A stretch of DNA of 64,000 bases from Chromera velia (Eukaryota > Sar > Chromeraceae). The position numbers were made by a program, and so were the translations under genes. Below the pieces are notes generated by a model. It searched no databases, was not told the origin of the DNA, and saw only the letters and a program-made list of their open reading frames with translations. The DNA lies in NCBI GenBank assembly GCA_018398765.1, contig JAHBMJ010004061.1, positions 9,656 to 73,655 of the forward strand, in the 5' to 3' direction. Each line of letters begins with the position of its first letter. Position 1 is the first letter of the stretch. Positions 12,968 to 24,628 of the stretch are shown here, in pieces.

Positions 12968-15900
12968 GAACGAACGAACGAAGGAAGGAATGAAGGAAGA
13001 GAGAAAGAAAAAACGAAAAGCAGGAACTGACGGAAAGTTTCCTTCCCCTCTCCCCTCTGTGCCGTTGCGGTAGTAGAAGTGCATACTAGAGTTCATTTGA
13101 TGTTTGTCCTCTCCGTATGAAAGTGCTGCCAGCTGCAACCCACGCAAAGAAACATGCATGCAAAAAACAGAGAGACTATAGGAAGAAAAAGAAACCAGCG
13201 AGGTTTGAAGACTTGCGTGAAAAAATAAAAGAGAAGCGAAAAAGACTTCAAATGACCTGCTCCCACACTTTGATGCATGCAAAACGGATCTCTCACAAGT
13301 TTGAAGAAAACAGGGGCAACCCGCCTCTCTGCATCAGCCAGGCATGTAGAGATCGTCAACGTGCCGGTCGAAGCAAAAATCTTTAAAAACACCGCGCGAT
13401 AAGCGGTGCGTCCGTGTTGCCGCTCTTCTCCGCAACCCACTCCCAAAAACCCATCCAGGACTCACCATGACCATGTCAATCAGCGTCAACCCCGGCACCC
13501 TGCTGTCCTTCTCCAGTGGTTGATGCGCTCTGATGGAAGCAGACCCCCCATACCGCATACGACAGAGAGGGTACCCAGAGGTCCGTCCAGGTTCTTCTCC
13601 AAGTCCGAGACCGATCCCAAAACCAAGAAACTCTTTCCCCTTCGGCGGTATGGAATCAGATGTGTCCCCCTCTCCGCTCCACTCTCCCTCGTCCTCTTCA
13701 TCCTCTTCCCAAACGCTCTCATCCTCTCCCAACATCCCACCCAAAACTGACCCCAATCCCATACCTTCCCCTTCCCCTCTAGACACCCCATTCCACTCAA
13801 AGGACTCTCCAAGAAAGGCGCTGCCAGGGTCCAAAGAGCCCCCCTTCCACAGGTCTCCAGAGGACCCCATTCGAAAGCCTGACCTCGACAAGAGAGAGAG
13901 AGACCTTCCTGACTCACCTGTCCCTCTCGAGATAGGGAAACCACTCGAAGGTATCAAAAGCCCGGCGGTGATCAATCTGCAAAAGAGAGAGAGAACACAG
14001 CACGGAGGCCAACATCAAAAAAATCTGATGCAGCTCTTCTCATTCTCATCTCCAGCCAGCCCATCGAACAGACATGATGACCGGATGGAAACACAACATG
14101 GATACGACATACTCAGGAAACAAAATGAAAAAATCCCGCCCTCAATTGTGTCTCCAATCTCGACAAACTCACAGAGTCACGTTGCACGTGCATCTTGTTT
14201 TTGGAACATCCTTTGCGGCCTCTTGTTGCTTATCTACTGTCCTGCCTGCATTGCATGAACATCGACTGACGGATTGAGGGGCGCTGTCGCGAAGGTGATC
14301 AGAAAGGCGGAGAAGAAAATGAAGACCACGATTGTGACTGCAAACCCCCTTCCTATTGCTGCAGGCTTCAAAACCTTCAACGCGCGCACAAGGAGAATCA
14401 GCGCCAGGATCTGCACACACACACACACACACATCCATTCATCCATCAATAAGCACAGAGACAGAAACCCCCTCTGACTGCGTGCTTTTTGTGTATGTGT
14501 GAGCATATGTCAGGAGAGAGAGCGGAGGGCGAGGGGAGACAGGGATGGAGCGAGAGGGGGGGGAGGGAGAGAAAGAGAGAGAAGGAAGGAGCGAAAAAAG
14601 GCCTGTAACCACGGAGGATCCAACATATAAGGACCACACTTTCTTGATCTACTCCCTTCTCTTTTCTCTTGATCATCCAATCGCCATTTCTCCACATAGA
14701 CTCTCAATTCTTTCTGAACGAACCTTCATTCAAAAACAGAGCCGATGAAAGACAGTCGGCCAATGAGCCAGCCGTGCATTTACCAGCTTTCCCTCCTTTT
14801 TCCAAGCCCTCCTTTCCCTTCCACGGAAGCTCCTCACAAAATGAAAAGAATCAGCACTGAAAGAAAGCGCCACACTAGCAAGCACGAGAGACAAGTAAAC
14901 AAAGAACGGACGGACCTCCAATGCGAGCACAATCAGCACGAGCTCAAAGCTCAAAGGCTCGTCTCCAAAGACCATCACCCCGACCGCAGCATAGCAGACG
15001 CACGCAGCAGCAAGCAGATAGGCGAAGATCCCAACCGGAGCGTCGCAGCCCAGACAGGTGCAAAATCTCAACCAGAAGGAGGGAGAAAAAAGCAACAGAA
15101 GACAATTCCAAAAACCCTGTATACAACCCAACGTTCCTCTGCAAAAATACCTCAGTCCTTGACAAAACCACCCAGGCGGGCACCGTTGTGGTCTGTCTTC
15201 AAATAATTCAAATTCTGCCTCCTGTCTCTCCCCACGATCCCCTGCAAAGGACTCCATTGCAGTCTCCCGGTGCTCCTCCACTCCTTCCCCCACGGCTTCT
15301 TCTGACGGTCTAACCCTGACATTGCGCCCTACTTCCTGTATCCGCTCTCTCTCTCTGTGCGAGGCCTGTCTCAACCTGTCCATAGGTGTCGACGCGCTCG
15401 CCCCGAATAGACACGCCACAGTGTTGCAACAACAACAGAGACAGAGCGAAAAACACCGACCAGCTGCAGAAAGCAAGGAACACAGAGAGGCAGGAAAAAG
15501 TAAGGAGGCCAAGATAAACATGGATGCAGTGCTCAAAGAAGTAAAGTATGGGCAAGACACCTTGATCACCTCCAAGCCATGCGGACATTCAATTAGACCC
15601 CAACCACCTGCTCCGTTCCTCGAACGAAACCCACCCACTTACTTCGGCACAGACACCCCCCTCGTTGAGCAGGAGGACAAACGTGCGCCCACATAGGTCT
15701 CATCTGACCATACGCAGCCCTCAGACTCATCTCTCTGTCTCTCCTGCTTTGCTCCCTCCTCTCTTCTGCAACAGCCTCGGCTTCCTCCCTCTCTTCCTCC
15801 TCATCCTGATCTTGCTGCTGCAAAGGTGATCTTCCCTCCCCTCCTCCTTCCCCCCCCGAGTCGCCCCATTCGCCCTCCTCCATGTGGTTCACAGGCGACT

Positions 15901-18900
15901 CCTCGTTCAAATCCGAAACCCCATTTTGAGAGCGACGGGGACATCCACGAGACCATGAGAAATTCCGAGATGATCCTCGGAAAAAAACCCTGTCGCTGGT
16001 GCCGGTTGGCGAGACGACCGACACGCCCCCAGGGGAGGACCCGTGAACAGCGTGGGGGCGTCGGGCGGCTGGGGGGCGGAGGGTGGACTTCTTTTTTGAA
16101 GTTTCCAGTTTTGCGATACGACTGCTTTTGTTCTTTTTCTTCGAGGGGGTCCTCACGGCGATGGACCGACTAGATTCGGCTGAGGAAAAGAAAAAGGGCC
16201 CCGGAAAGCTTCGACTCGGGTCTGAAAAGATGCCTGAGAAGGCTGCGAGGGAGCTCACCTGGCTCTCTGATGACGTTGCAATGCGTTCGTTTCTCACTTC
16301 TCCTTCACCCCCTGCATGTGCCCTGCTGCCTCGTGACTCTCCCCCTCCCCCTCTTTCACGAAGATGTGCAGGGGACCGCTCAGCGACGTTGTCTGAAAAT
16401 GGGATGGGAGTGGTTGTGAGGAGCGAATTCATCGGTGAGAAGAAGGAAGACGCTCCACCATCAGGTCTCCCACCAGACCCAGAAAGGGGAAGCGAGGAAG
16501 CGGCATTGCGGGGGGAGAAATTCCTTACGGATGGAGGACGGCAAGGGGAGTTCCCCCCCAACTTTCCTAGTCGAGGTTCTGAAGAGGAGGCTGCCGGCAG
16601 AGAGTCTGACAGCATCTGCTGCTGCAGAGGGGAGCCGTGTGCATGTGAGGATGCTGCACCAGAAGCAGAAGCAAAACCAGATGGAGACCCAAGCCCTTTT
16701 CTTTTACCTCCCCCGAACCCCTCCGCCCTGCTGTCTTCGTGTTCCTGCCTTCTGACTGGAGGCGGGTGCACGGGCGGGCGTGAGCGCACTCGAGACGGGG
16801 TGGACGAGGACGCGACAGGCTTGCTGGGGGACGATGAAGAAACTGGGGGGCCTGGAGGTGTCTGGAAGTTGGTCTCTCCCAACACCCCGGCAGCACCTGT
16901 CTCTGGATGTTCGGATTGTCTTCCTCCCCTTTCAATATCCCTATCCATTTCCTTTTCTTCTGCGGCCGTGACGTTGTCATCATCCTCGTCACTGTTCTCA
17001 CTCAACTTCCTCCTCCTCTCCTCGAGACCGTCAGACCCATTCTGGTGAGAGGGAAACGGGGGACGATCGAACGACGGGGAGGGGAACACATCTATCTCTC
17101 CTTCCCTCTCCCTCTCGATATCGTCGAGCATCCCGGCTGTCCATCTCCTTCGAAATTTCTCCCGAGCGTTGCTCTGTAGGTGTCTCTCTCTCTCCCTCCC
17201 CCTTTCTTGTATCCTCCTTCTCCTCCTCTGCCGTTGCTTCTGTCGTTGCTTCAACCTATTCAACTCCCGATACCTCGCGAGAACCTGCTTCGCCATCACC
17301 CAGAATGTTTTCACCTGAAAGAACGGACGACAGACAATCGGAAACTATAAAGCAGCCTCTCGGAAATTCAAAACTAGAGACTTGAGCAAAAGGATTCATT
17401 TGTTTGGATTCATGCCTGCCTCCCGTGCTGACGTCAAGCATCTCCCACGCTTCTCATCACATGCATTCATTGGTGTACGCGCACCGCTGTCCCCTTTATC
17501 AGCGTGACGGGGGGGGAAGGAACACGCAGGCAAAAAGACAGCCAAGGAAGCAATGGGCAGAAAAAGCACGCAGCACACTGCAACACGACCTGCAGCTAAA
17601 GAAGAAAGGAAGGAAGAAAGGAAGGAAAGAAGGAAAGAAGGAAGGAGGGACCGACCTGTTTGGCCTGAGTCCAGTAGGCGTCGTAGAGGAAGAAGGACCT
17701 CCGAGAGACACACGACAGACGGCACATAAAGTACCTGCACACAGAGATCGAGTTTTGCAAACATCACGAAGGCAAAATACAAAAGAATTGAAGCGGATGG
17801 CAGGAAGCCAAGGATAGAGCGACGGTGAATGCAACGAGAGGTCAGAATTATTGGATGAACCAAAAGCAAGGGGCACAACGAAGACTAAAAGGAGAAGACC
17901 GTCAGAGAAACGCAACGAGAAAACAAAGACCGATATCTGCTCTAATTCGACATGCATGACCACCGACTCCTAAGAAAGAGTCTGTCCTTGCAGAGAGAAA
18001 CGGAGGCGGCCGTGTGCCCACGACTTACAGGAAAGTGACAGCGAGTGCAATGATCGCCCCTCCAAGAAAGTACGATTGAAGGAGCGCCAAAACCGCAAAC
18101 GAGTTCATCGTCACATTTCCGAACCCTTCGTATCCCCCGGTGGTCAGGAACAGTACCAAGCCGAGGACTATCGAGCCGAGTTCGAAGGAAACAGGGCAGA
18201 CAATGTCGGCAACCATCAGCGCCACCGCAGATGCAGTTGGGTGTTGACAGCAGTTGCACATCGGAAAGTGCACACAACAGTCAATCTCTGCCCTCACAGC
18301 TCTCTCATCAGCGCCCGCGTTCCGAAGTGCTTCCTTCCTCTCCCTCAAACGTCTTCGAGCTCCTTGGGGAAGTCGCCGGCATCCGTTCAAAACAATTTCC
18401 ATCAGTCGCTGCGAACACACGAGGAGGGAAGGACGGAGGTCCAAAAATAATCCTTGAATGAATGGTTCCGGAAAGACAAGTCTGTGCGCGCAAATGCAGT
18501 GAGACTGACAGAGGACCATTGGAATACAAAAAGCCACCCACCCACCCACCCACCCACTGACCTGCGTGACCCCAGCAATTCGTGCTCTTAGTTCCTTCCC
18601 CGGATTCGTCTTCGCTCCCAAGTCGTCTATTAGTCTGAATGCGCAGTCCGCGTATACAGACACAACGAAAAGAAAGATCGGCAGTACAAAAACACCTGCA
18701 TCACACAGGAAACGCAATTCAGCGAGGAGCCGCGTATCCACCCGACCATGCAGACAGACCACAATTCCTCATCAAATCGACGAACTGGATCCGCCATCAA
18801 CTGTTTGAGAACAAAGGGAGACGAGAGAGGTCAACAAACAAAGAAAAAAGGGAAGCCCACCTGCACGGGACCATTTTGACATCTTCTCGACTCCACTGAT

Positions 18901-19859
18901 CGACAGAAGCACCCCAAAGGACAGCTCGACAGTGAAACCCAGTGCCAATGCGTACACCCCCAGAGTCGCAATCAGGAAGAAGATCACGAACCTGAACAGA
19001 GACAGAGAGCAAGAACGCTTTCGTAAGACGACGGCACACGCAAGTATGCAAAGGGTAGACTGCCGGGCTTGCGAAACAGAGAAAGAAAGAATAAATGAAT
19101 CAACGAATGAAGACCGGTGAAGGGCTCAAACAGAGAGACAAACCGACCAAATCTCATCTCTTCGCATCTCTTTCCTTCACCTTATGGAGAGGCAGACGGT
19201 TTGTTCTGTCCTCTCGCTTCCTCTTCCGTTTTTTTCTAACTTATTGCGAGATAATCAAAACAACTCCCGGGCATAGATAAGAAGACAGGAGTGGAGGAAA
19301 GGAAAGCTGGCGGAAAACAAGGGAGGACAGTGACGCAAGGAAGCAGTTAGGCAGGCTGGTACGGAGCACGTGAAAAAAGAACCAAAGGATTTGTCGAGTC
19401 AACGGTGACATGCGTTCATGGGAGGGCGGTGGTGTATGGAAGAAGGAATGGAATAGCGGGGAGAGGAACACGATGAGACGTGCACGGATGCACAGAGAAC
19501 CATGGGAGCAGGTGAGCAAGAAAAGGAGCGAGAGTCGGAAAACAGACGGGCAGAGGCCTCTGGGTGTGAGGCATGGCCTGATGCCGATTGAATCCCATCC
19601 GACGACTCTAGTGCTCTGCTGAACCGACACACAAGAACAAAAAGCCCCCCACGCCCCCCCAACCAGGAACCTCCGTACCTGATCCGCACACTGAGGTTGT
19701 ATCTGCAGAGACGGATAAAGGAGACGGAGACGGGATGATCAACGGCAATTGAGCTTTTGAGCAGCCACTCACACGAAACGTATCGGCAGCGACTTACAGC
19801 GTTTGGTCCTCATTGTAGTCGGTCGCATAAGCCTTGAACTTGACCGAGCGAGTCGTCAT
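9292..19859 (-). CDS. Multipass membrane protein with class 3 lipase (DAG-lipase-like) domain, more than 20 exons
   Basis: Predicted serine lipase, likely acting on membrane acylglycerols. Start ATG at 19,859-19,857. First exons close in phase: 19,798-19,859; 19,679-19,702 (24 nt); 18,861-18,991; 18,562-18,695; 18,029-18,408; 17,656-17,734; 17,314 onward to about 15,643. They encode transmembrane segments (FVIFFLIATLGVYALALGF; VFVLPIFLFVVSVYA; FAVLALLQSYFLGGAIIALA). The exon at 17,314-15,643 is a highly charged, Ser/Pro/Arg-rich loop of about 550 residues. More membrane segments follow near 14,900-15,050 and 14,275-14,411. The lipase domain is on exons near 12,640-12,717 and 12,083-12,172 (LTV then ISFRGTSNKRDAFADLDF), 11,838-11,760, 11,379-11,219, 10,750-10,910 (MVLVGHSLGGGLASLLG, nucleophile Ser), 10,284-10,441 (SIVPEYDIVPNID, likely catalytic Asp) and 9,858-9,921 (SLCELVCRCGD). 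The last exon ends STPSAVNSA-stop at 9,292. Overall plan resembles diacylglycerol lipases but with more membrane spans. Exons between 15,640 and 13,000 are only partly resolved. Confidence 0.8.
10561..10700. repeat. Compound (AC)n/(AG)n microsatellite in a lipase intron
   Basis: A (CA) run is followed by GA-rich repeats with AGAAAGAC interruptions. In the sense direction of the gene this is CT- then GT-rich. It sits between the exon with the GHSLGG motif and the exon with VPEYDIVP. Confidence 0.9.
12872..13000. repeat. (GAAA)n/(GA)n microsatellite in a lipase intron
   Basis: About 130 bases of GA and GAAA repeats with short AAGGAACGAACG-type variants. Sense strand is pyrimidine-rich. It lies in the intron before the exon encoding FEIGRVENSSAIGRAVEIHF. 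Confidence 0.9.
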
Positions 19860-20289
19860 GTTTGCTCAAGAGAACTGACTCACGGAAAGAAACACAAAAC
19901 CTGTCTCAACATGCGCCACACAACCGTACACCCCTGCGGTTGTGCTCACATCAAATGGATCACCGCGGTATTTCCTTGACCCACGCACCAGCTCACAACG
20001 TGCTGAACGTGTTCCTGCATGTTTCTGCACTCTGGTGCCTCTCCTTGAGATCCTCTGACGCCTAAGTCTGTTCGAGTCAAGGTCGCGGCCTGCAACATCC
20101 TACTTGACACCTCGGGCCAGATCGAGGCTTTCCGCGGGCCATGCACACTGGCCGGTCCCCGGCCGTGCACGGCCACTGCCTGCCTGTCTCTCCTCTTGCT
20201 TCTCAGCCTCCAATCAGGCAGTGTCAAGACGTAAGGGACAGAATTCGCATCGTCACCCGACAGAAACACTGCAGGAAAGCCCTTTTTCC
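19860..20289. promoter_or_regulatory. Divergent intergenic region with a 38-bp palindrome
   Basis: Only 430 bases separate the start codons of the minus-strand lipase gene and the plus-strand riboflavin gene, so both promoters must lie here or in unseen leader exons. At 20,137-20,174 an imperfect palindrome is present: outer arms GGCCaTGCAC / GTGCAcGGCC and a perfect inner stem GGCCGG-tcc-CCGGCC, with a 3-base bulge. It could be a protein-binding site or an RNA hairpin in the RibA leader. Function is inferred from position only. Confidence 0.4.
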
Positions 20290-20641
20290 ATGGCACTGTT
20301 GTTGGTAGGAAGACTGGGGCGGGCTCTCTCCCCCGCCCTCTTGGGTAGAGCGTGGAGACGGGCAACTGTGACATATGGACAAAAGCACCTCCATCGGTCT
20401 GCTGCTTGCAGAAGCACAAGCGACGATTTTCGATGTGCCAGCAGTGAAATCGACGAGTCCTATATGCTCGACGGGTGGATGCAATTTGTCGGGAGAACCT
20501 TGTAAGTCTATGCCGGGGCTGACTACCGATGACTGACCTTGAAATGCATGGCGTCCTGACGTCTCCGTCTCCTTCCCTCTTCCCCCCTCTCCCCCGCGTA
20601 TTCCCTGTCCACAGCTGTATCTCTATGCTTGTGTGTGTGTG

Positions 20642-20694
<53 letters not shown>

Positions 20695-23600
20695 CCTTCC
20701 AGGCTTCCGACCGAGCACGGGGTCTTAAGCATCCGGGCCTATCGGAACACTCGGGATGGAAAGGAAGTCCTGGCCCTGTCTTTGGGGGAAGTGAGGGGAG
20801 GGCACTCTGTCCCTCTGCGTGTTCATGACCAGTGCTTCACATCCGAGGTGCTGGGGTCTCTCAAGTGTGACTGTAAGGACCAACTGCTCATGGCCATTCG
20901 TGCATGTCAGCATTTTGGTTTTGGAGTCGTTCTGTATCTCCAGCAGGAGGGGAGAGGAATAGGATTGGCCAACAAAATTGCTGCGTACGGCCTCCAGGAG
21001 AGACTGGGACTGGACACGGTGGATGCCAACAGGGTTTTGGGTTTGCCCGATGAGAGTCGGCAGTACGACTGTGTGCCCTCAATTTTGAGGGATCTGGGAA
21101 TCGCAAGCGTTCGGTTGATGACGAACAATCCCTACAAGATAGGAGAACTCACGCGGCTGGGTGTCCACATCGATGGTCAGCCCATCTTTCTGTCTCTCTG
21201 ACTTTGTGTCTTCACGTCTGTGCATCTCCGACAGCTCGTGGTGCTTTGGGATTGTCTCGTCTCGTTTGTCTATTCTTATCTTGTGTTACCTTTCTCCCTC
21301 TCAAACGCGGCTTCGCTCTTGGAAGAGCAAGGAGAGAGGGAACTCTGTGTATATTCGTCTGAAAGCAGTCCTTCAGCTCTCATGTTACTTCATGCGGAAT
21401 CGCACTTGTCTCATTAGTCTCTGCCTCGATCCTCTGTGTGTGTGTTTTTGAATGCAGGACGAATACCTCTAGAGGCTCCACCCAACCCAGTCAGCGCACC
21501 CTACTTGGCAGCAAAAGCTGCAAGGATGAACCATCTCCTCAGCGTCGGTGGGGGACAGTTCAGATACCCCCACTCTTCTTTCTCCATTTCCTCAGCTGTG
21601 GCTTCTCTTTCCTCCGAATCAGTGGCTGCAGCAGCTGCTGCGGCTTCACACGTCGTGAAGGGGGCTGTAGCTGCGGTGGACTCCCTTGAGAGAGAGACTT
21701 CTGTTGGGATGTCGGAATGCGCAGGTGCAGTCAGAAGCACGTCTTGCTGCGACGGTGGAGTTGCCTCTGCGGTGGTCAGGCAGTTTCGTTTGCCTGCAGA
21801 ACTCAGGGGTGGGCCTGTGGAGACGGCTTTGGACACACTTGCAGAAGTGATAAGGGAGCAGCGCGAAGAAACTGATAGAGCCCTTTCCAATTGGCCGCAC
21901 CCAAACCCAACTTCTGCAGCATCCGCGCCGACGCGGGTGCCGAGAACATATGGAAGTGTTGACTCCAAGGGAGGCTTTCACAAAGAACGCCTTCCCACTT
22001 CCCCACTTCCTTTTGTGACTGCTACATGGGCGCAGTCTGTGGACGGCAGCATTGCGGGGCCTTTGGGAGAACCATTGAGGTCTGTCTCTTCTTTTGTCTG
22101 CCTTTTCTTTCCCTTTACTCGAAGATATGAATATGTTGATGTCGCTCTGTGGATTCCATTTTTTTTTCTCTTGAACTCTGTGCTGTTTGTCTGAAGAACA
22201 GTGGGAAGCAGTTGCGTTGAAAAGAGTGACTTCAACCGAAGATATTCCATCTGTGCCTGCAGGCTCAGCGGCTCGAGCGCCATGGCAATGACGCACGCCA
22301 TCCGGGCCCTCCACGATGCGGTGCTTGTGGGGGTGGGCACTGCGCTTTCTGACAATCCGTTGTTGACCTGCAGAGAGGAGGGGGGGTTGGAGATCAGAGG
22401 GCCTGCCTATGCTTGGGGGAAGGGAGAGGAAGTGCAGCAGCCTCACGCGGTAGTTGTTGACGGCGATCTGCAGACTCCCCCAGATGCGAGACTGATTACT
22501 TCGAGGTCTCAAAATGGTCAGCAGTGTGAGAAGAAGGGGGGTTTGTTGTGTTTCTGTACGGAGTGCTCTGTGTGAGGGCAGTGAAGAGGAGGGAGCCGTT
22601 CGCGTCTCTCTCTGCACAGAGGCTTCATTCAGCCTGAGTGTTGGTTGTCGAAGTCCTCCGGGTTGAATGACGCATTGTGAGCGACGGGAAAGCCGCAAAG
22701 AGTTGGACAGTTTTTTGAGGGTCCGTTACTCTTTCCTTCTTTTCTCTAGAGCTGCAATTTGACTGACCGTCTCTTGCAACCTTCGGCGGTACAAGCATGT
22801 CTCAGGGTATTGCCCCTTGACTCTCCTTGCGTGTGTGCACAAACTGCAGCAGGCGACAGCCGTGCCATCATCCTCACAAACGACGTGGGCCTAGAGCACC
22901 TCTCTTTTCTTGGAAAGTCTCTTTTGGGAGGCGAAACTGCTCACTCTTCATTCAGCGGGGCTCTGTCTCTTGAGAGTGTGTGTCTGAGCCCTGAGTGCCA
23001 GAAGAAGCGACAGCGACTGCATCGCTTGCTGGAGGCTGGAGCATCCGTCATTGTTTGCAACAGTGCGCCTCCGGTGCATCGGAGTCCCTCGTTGGGGACA
23101 CGACGTGAGAAAGACAATGGCGGTGCCTGTAGGAGGGAAACAGACAGCGCTAGGAGGGTGGATCTTGTACAGGCTCTCTGCCTTTTGAGGAGGGGGGGCG
23201 CAGAGATTCGAAGCGACGGAATCGGATTGGGCGATCCTGTTGCAAGCGTCATGGTTGAAGGTGGGTGCATGGGCAGCTGCTAGTTTCAAAGAGAGAGAAA
23301 GGGGCGGAAGGGTCAGGACTTCTCAGGGCGGACAGGATCTGCATGAGAGGCCCCACGGATAGACAGGAGGGAAATTGAATGGGGAGCAACCGCAGTTCGC
23401 ATGCGTGTTTCTGCTTTGAGACTCGTTTTGTTTTTGTGCGCATAATGCCGGTGGACCATACCATCGTTTTAATTTTTCGTGTCACAAAGCTCCTTCTCTT
23501 CGCTCTCGGGGCCTTATCAGTGGGGAAGAAAGGGCTGTGCGTTCATGTATCTGTCTCTTCGGCAATGACGTGTCTGTCTGTCTGTCTGTCTGACTGACTG

Positions 23601-24414
23601 CATACATTGATGCATGCATCTTCTGATGTTTGGTTTTGCAGGGGGCGCCCGGATTCTCCGAAGTTTTCTTGGAGGGGGGGGAGTCTCACCGTCAGCGAGA
23701 GGCGTCCAGGCTCCAAGTCCGTCCCCGTCCGAATCTGCTCAGCAGGGGAAGGGAAGGGGTGCCTTGGTAGAAGAGCGGGGGGCATCCGTCACGACCCTTG
23801 CGTACGCCGTCATCGTCACGGTCGCACCCACCCTGGTGTGTTTATGCGTACATGTGCATGTGTGTGAGGGTTTGTGAGTGACTGTCTGGCGGTGGACCGA
23901 CTTTGCGCACGTGTATCTCTATCGCCTTTTTTTTGTCTCGTAGACTTACGTGCGTTCATGCATAAACGTGGATAGGCAAAGAGGTTCTCAGAGTGGCAGA
24001 AGTCAAATGTGATGGCAAGCGGGCTGTCATTTTTTGCTTTCCCTTCCCGACTCTCTTCCATCGATGAAGGATTTACATAAAACTAGATGGAACGGCGTTT
24101 TCGGATTGCAGGTTGGGGGTCTAAGTGTGTTCCCGTCGTCACATTCATCAGAAGTAGGTGTCCAGAGAGATCTGCAGAAGGACAGGGAGAGGGAGAGGGA
24201 GACAACTTCAAATTCTCAGCACCTGTCTGGACACTCTCACTCGGCACAGCAGCAGCAACAGCAGCCAGTGGGGCTTGAAAGAAGGTTGGGCTCCTCTCTT
24301 CTCTCGTTCGATGCAGGGAGAGACCGCGTCTACTTCGGACTGAAGACAAGGGGGGAGACCTCGCTGGGAGAACGTAGAGCAGGGGAGAGCGGACTTCAGG
24401 ACTCTTCAACTTGA
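20290..24414 (+). CDS. Riboflavin biosynthesis fusion: GTP cyclohydrolase II + RibD-type pyrimidine reductase
   Basis: Predicted 822-residue protein from seven exons whose phases all close: 20,290-20,501; 20,703-21,175; 21,458-22,079; 22,263-22,516; 22,850-23,260; 23,642-23,835; 24,112-24,414. Residues about 1-70 are Arg/Ala/Ser-rich, like an organelle transit peptide. Residues about 70-270 are GTP cyclohydrolase II: RVHDQC and LKCDC give the three zinc cysteines, YLQQEGRGIGLANKIAAYGL is the catalytic segment, and TNNPYKIGEL binds nucleotide. IPLEAPPNPVSAPYLAAKAA is the usual GCHII C-terminus. A linker rich in Ala/Ser follows. The reductase starts at PFVTATWAQSVDGSIAG, then ALHDAVLVGVGTALSDNPLL, VMVEGGARILRSFL and VTVAPTLVGGLSVF. 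The RibD deaminase domain and the RibB half found in plant RIBA are absent. The two steps joined are ring opening of GTP and a later reduction in the same pathway. The tail after VGGLSVF is longer and less typical than usual. Confidence 0.9.
20630..20692 (+). repeat. (GT)n microsatellite next to an acceptor
   Basis: About 30 GT units with one GCATGT interruption, ending 10 bases before the acceptor of the GCHII exon at 20,703. Only gcgtccttccag separates the repeat from the exon. Confidence 0.95.
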
Positions 24415-24478
24415 AAACTTGATACGGCCGTAAAATTCAATCGCAGTCAATTATTCTCTTCAGCCGGGGAGAAGAGTG

Positions 24479-24514
<36 letters not shown>

Positions 24515-24574
24515 GCACACACACACACACATGCACACAGACTTTCACGCACCGACACGTACGCACGCACCAGC

Positions 24575-24628
<54 letters not shown>

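Noticed and set aside
14730-15638. 302-residue minus frame as one exon of the lipase gene
   Set aside because: Only the part near 14,912-15,063 has membrane-protein character and splice signals; the rest is low-complexity intron sequence.
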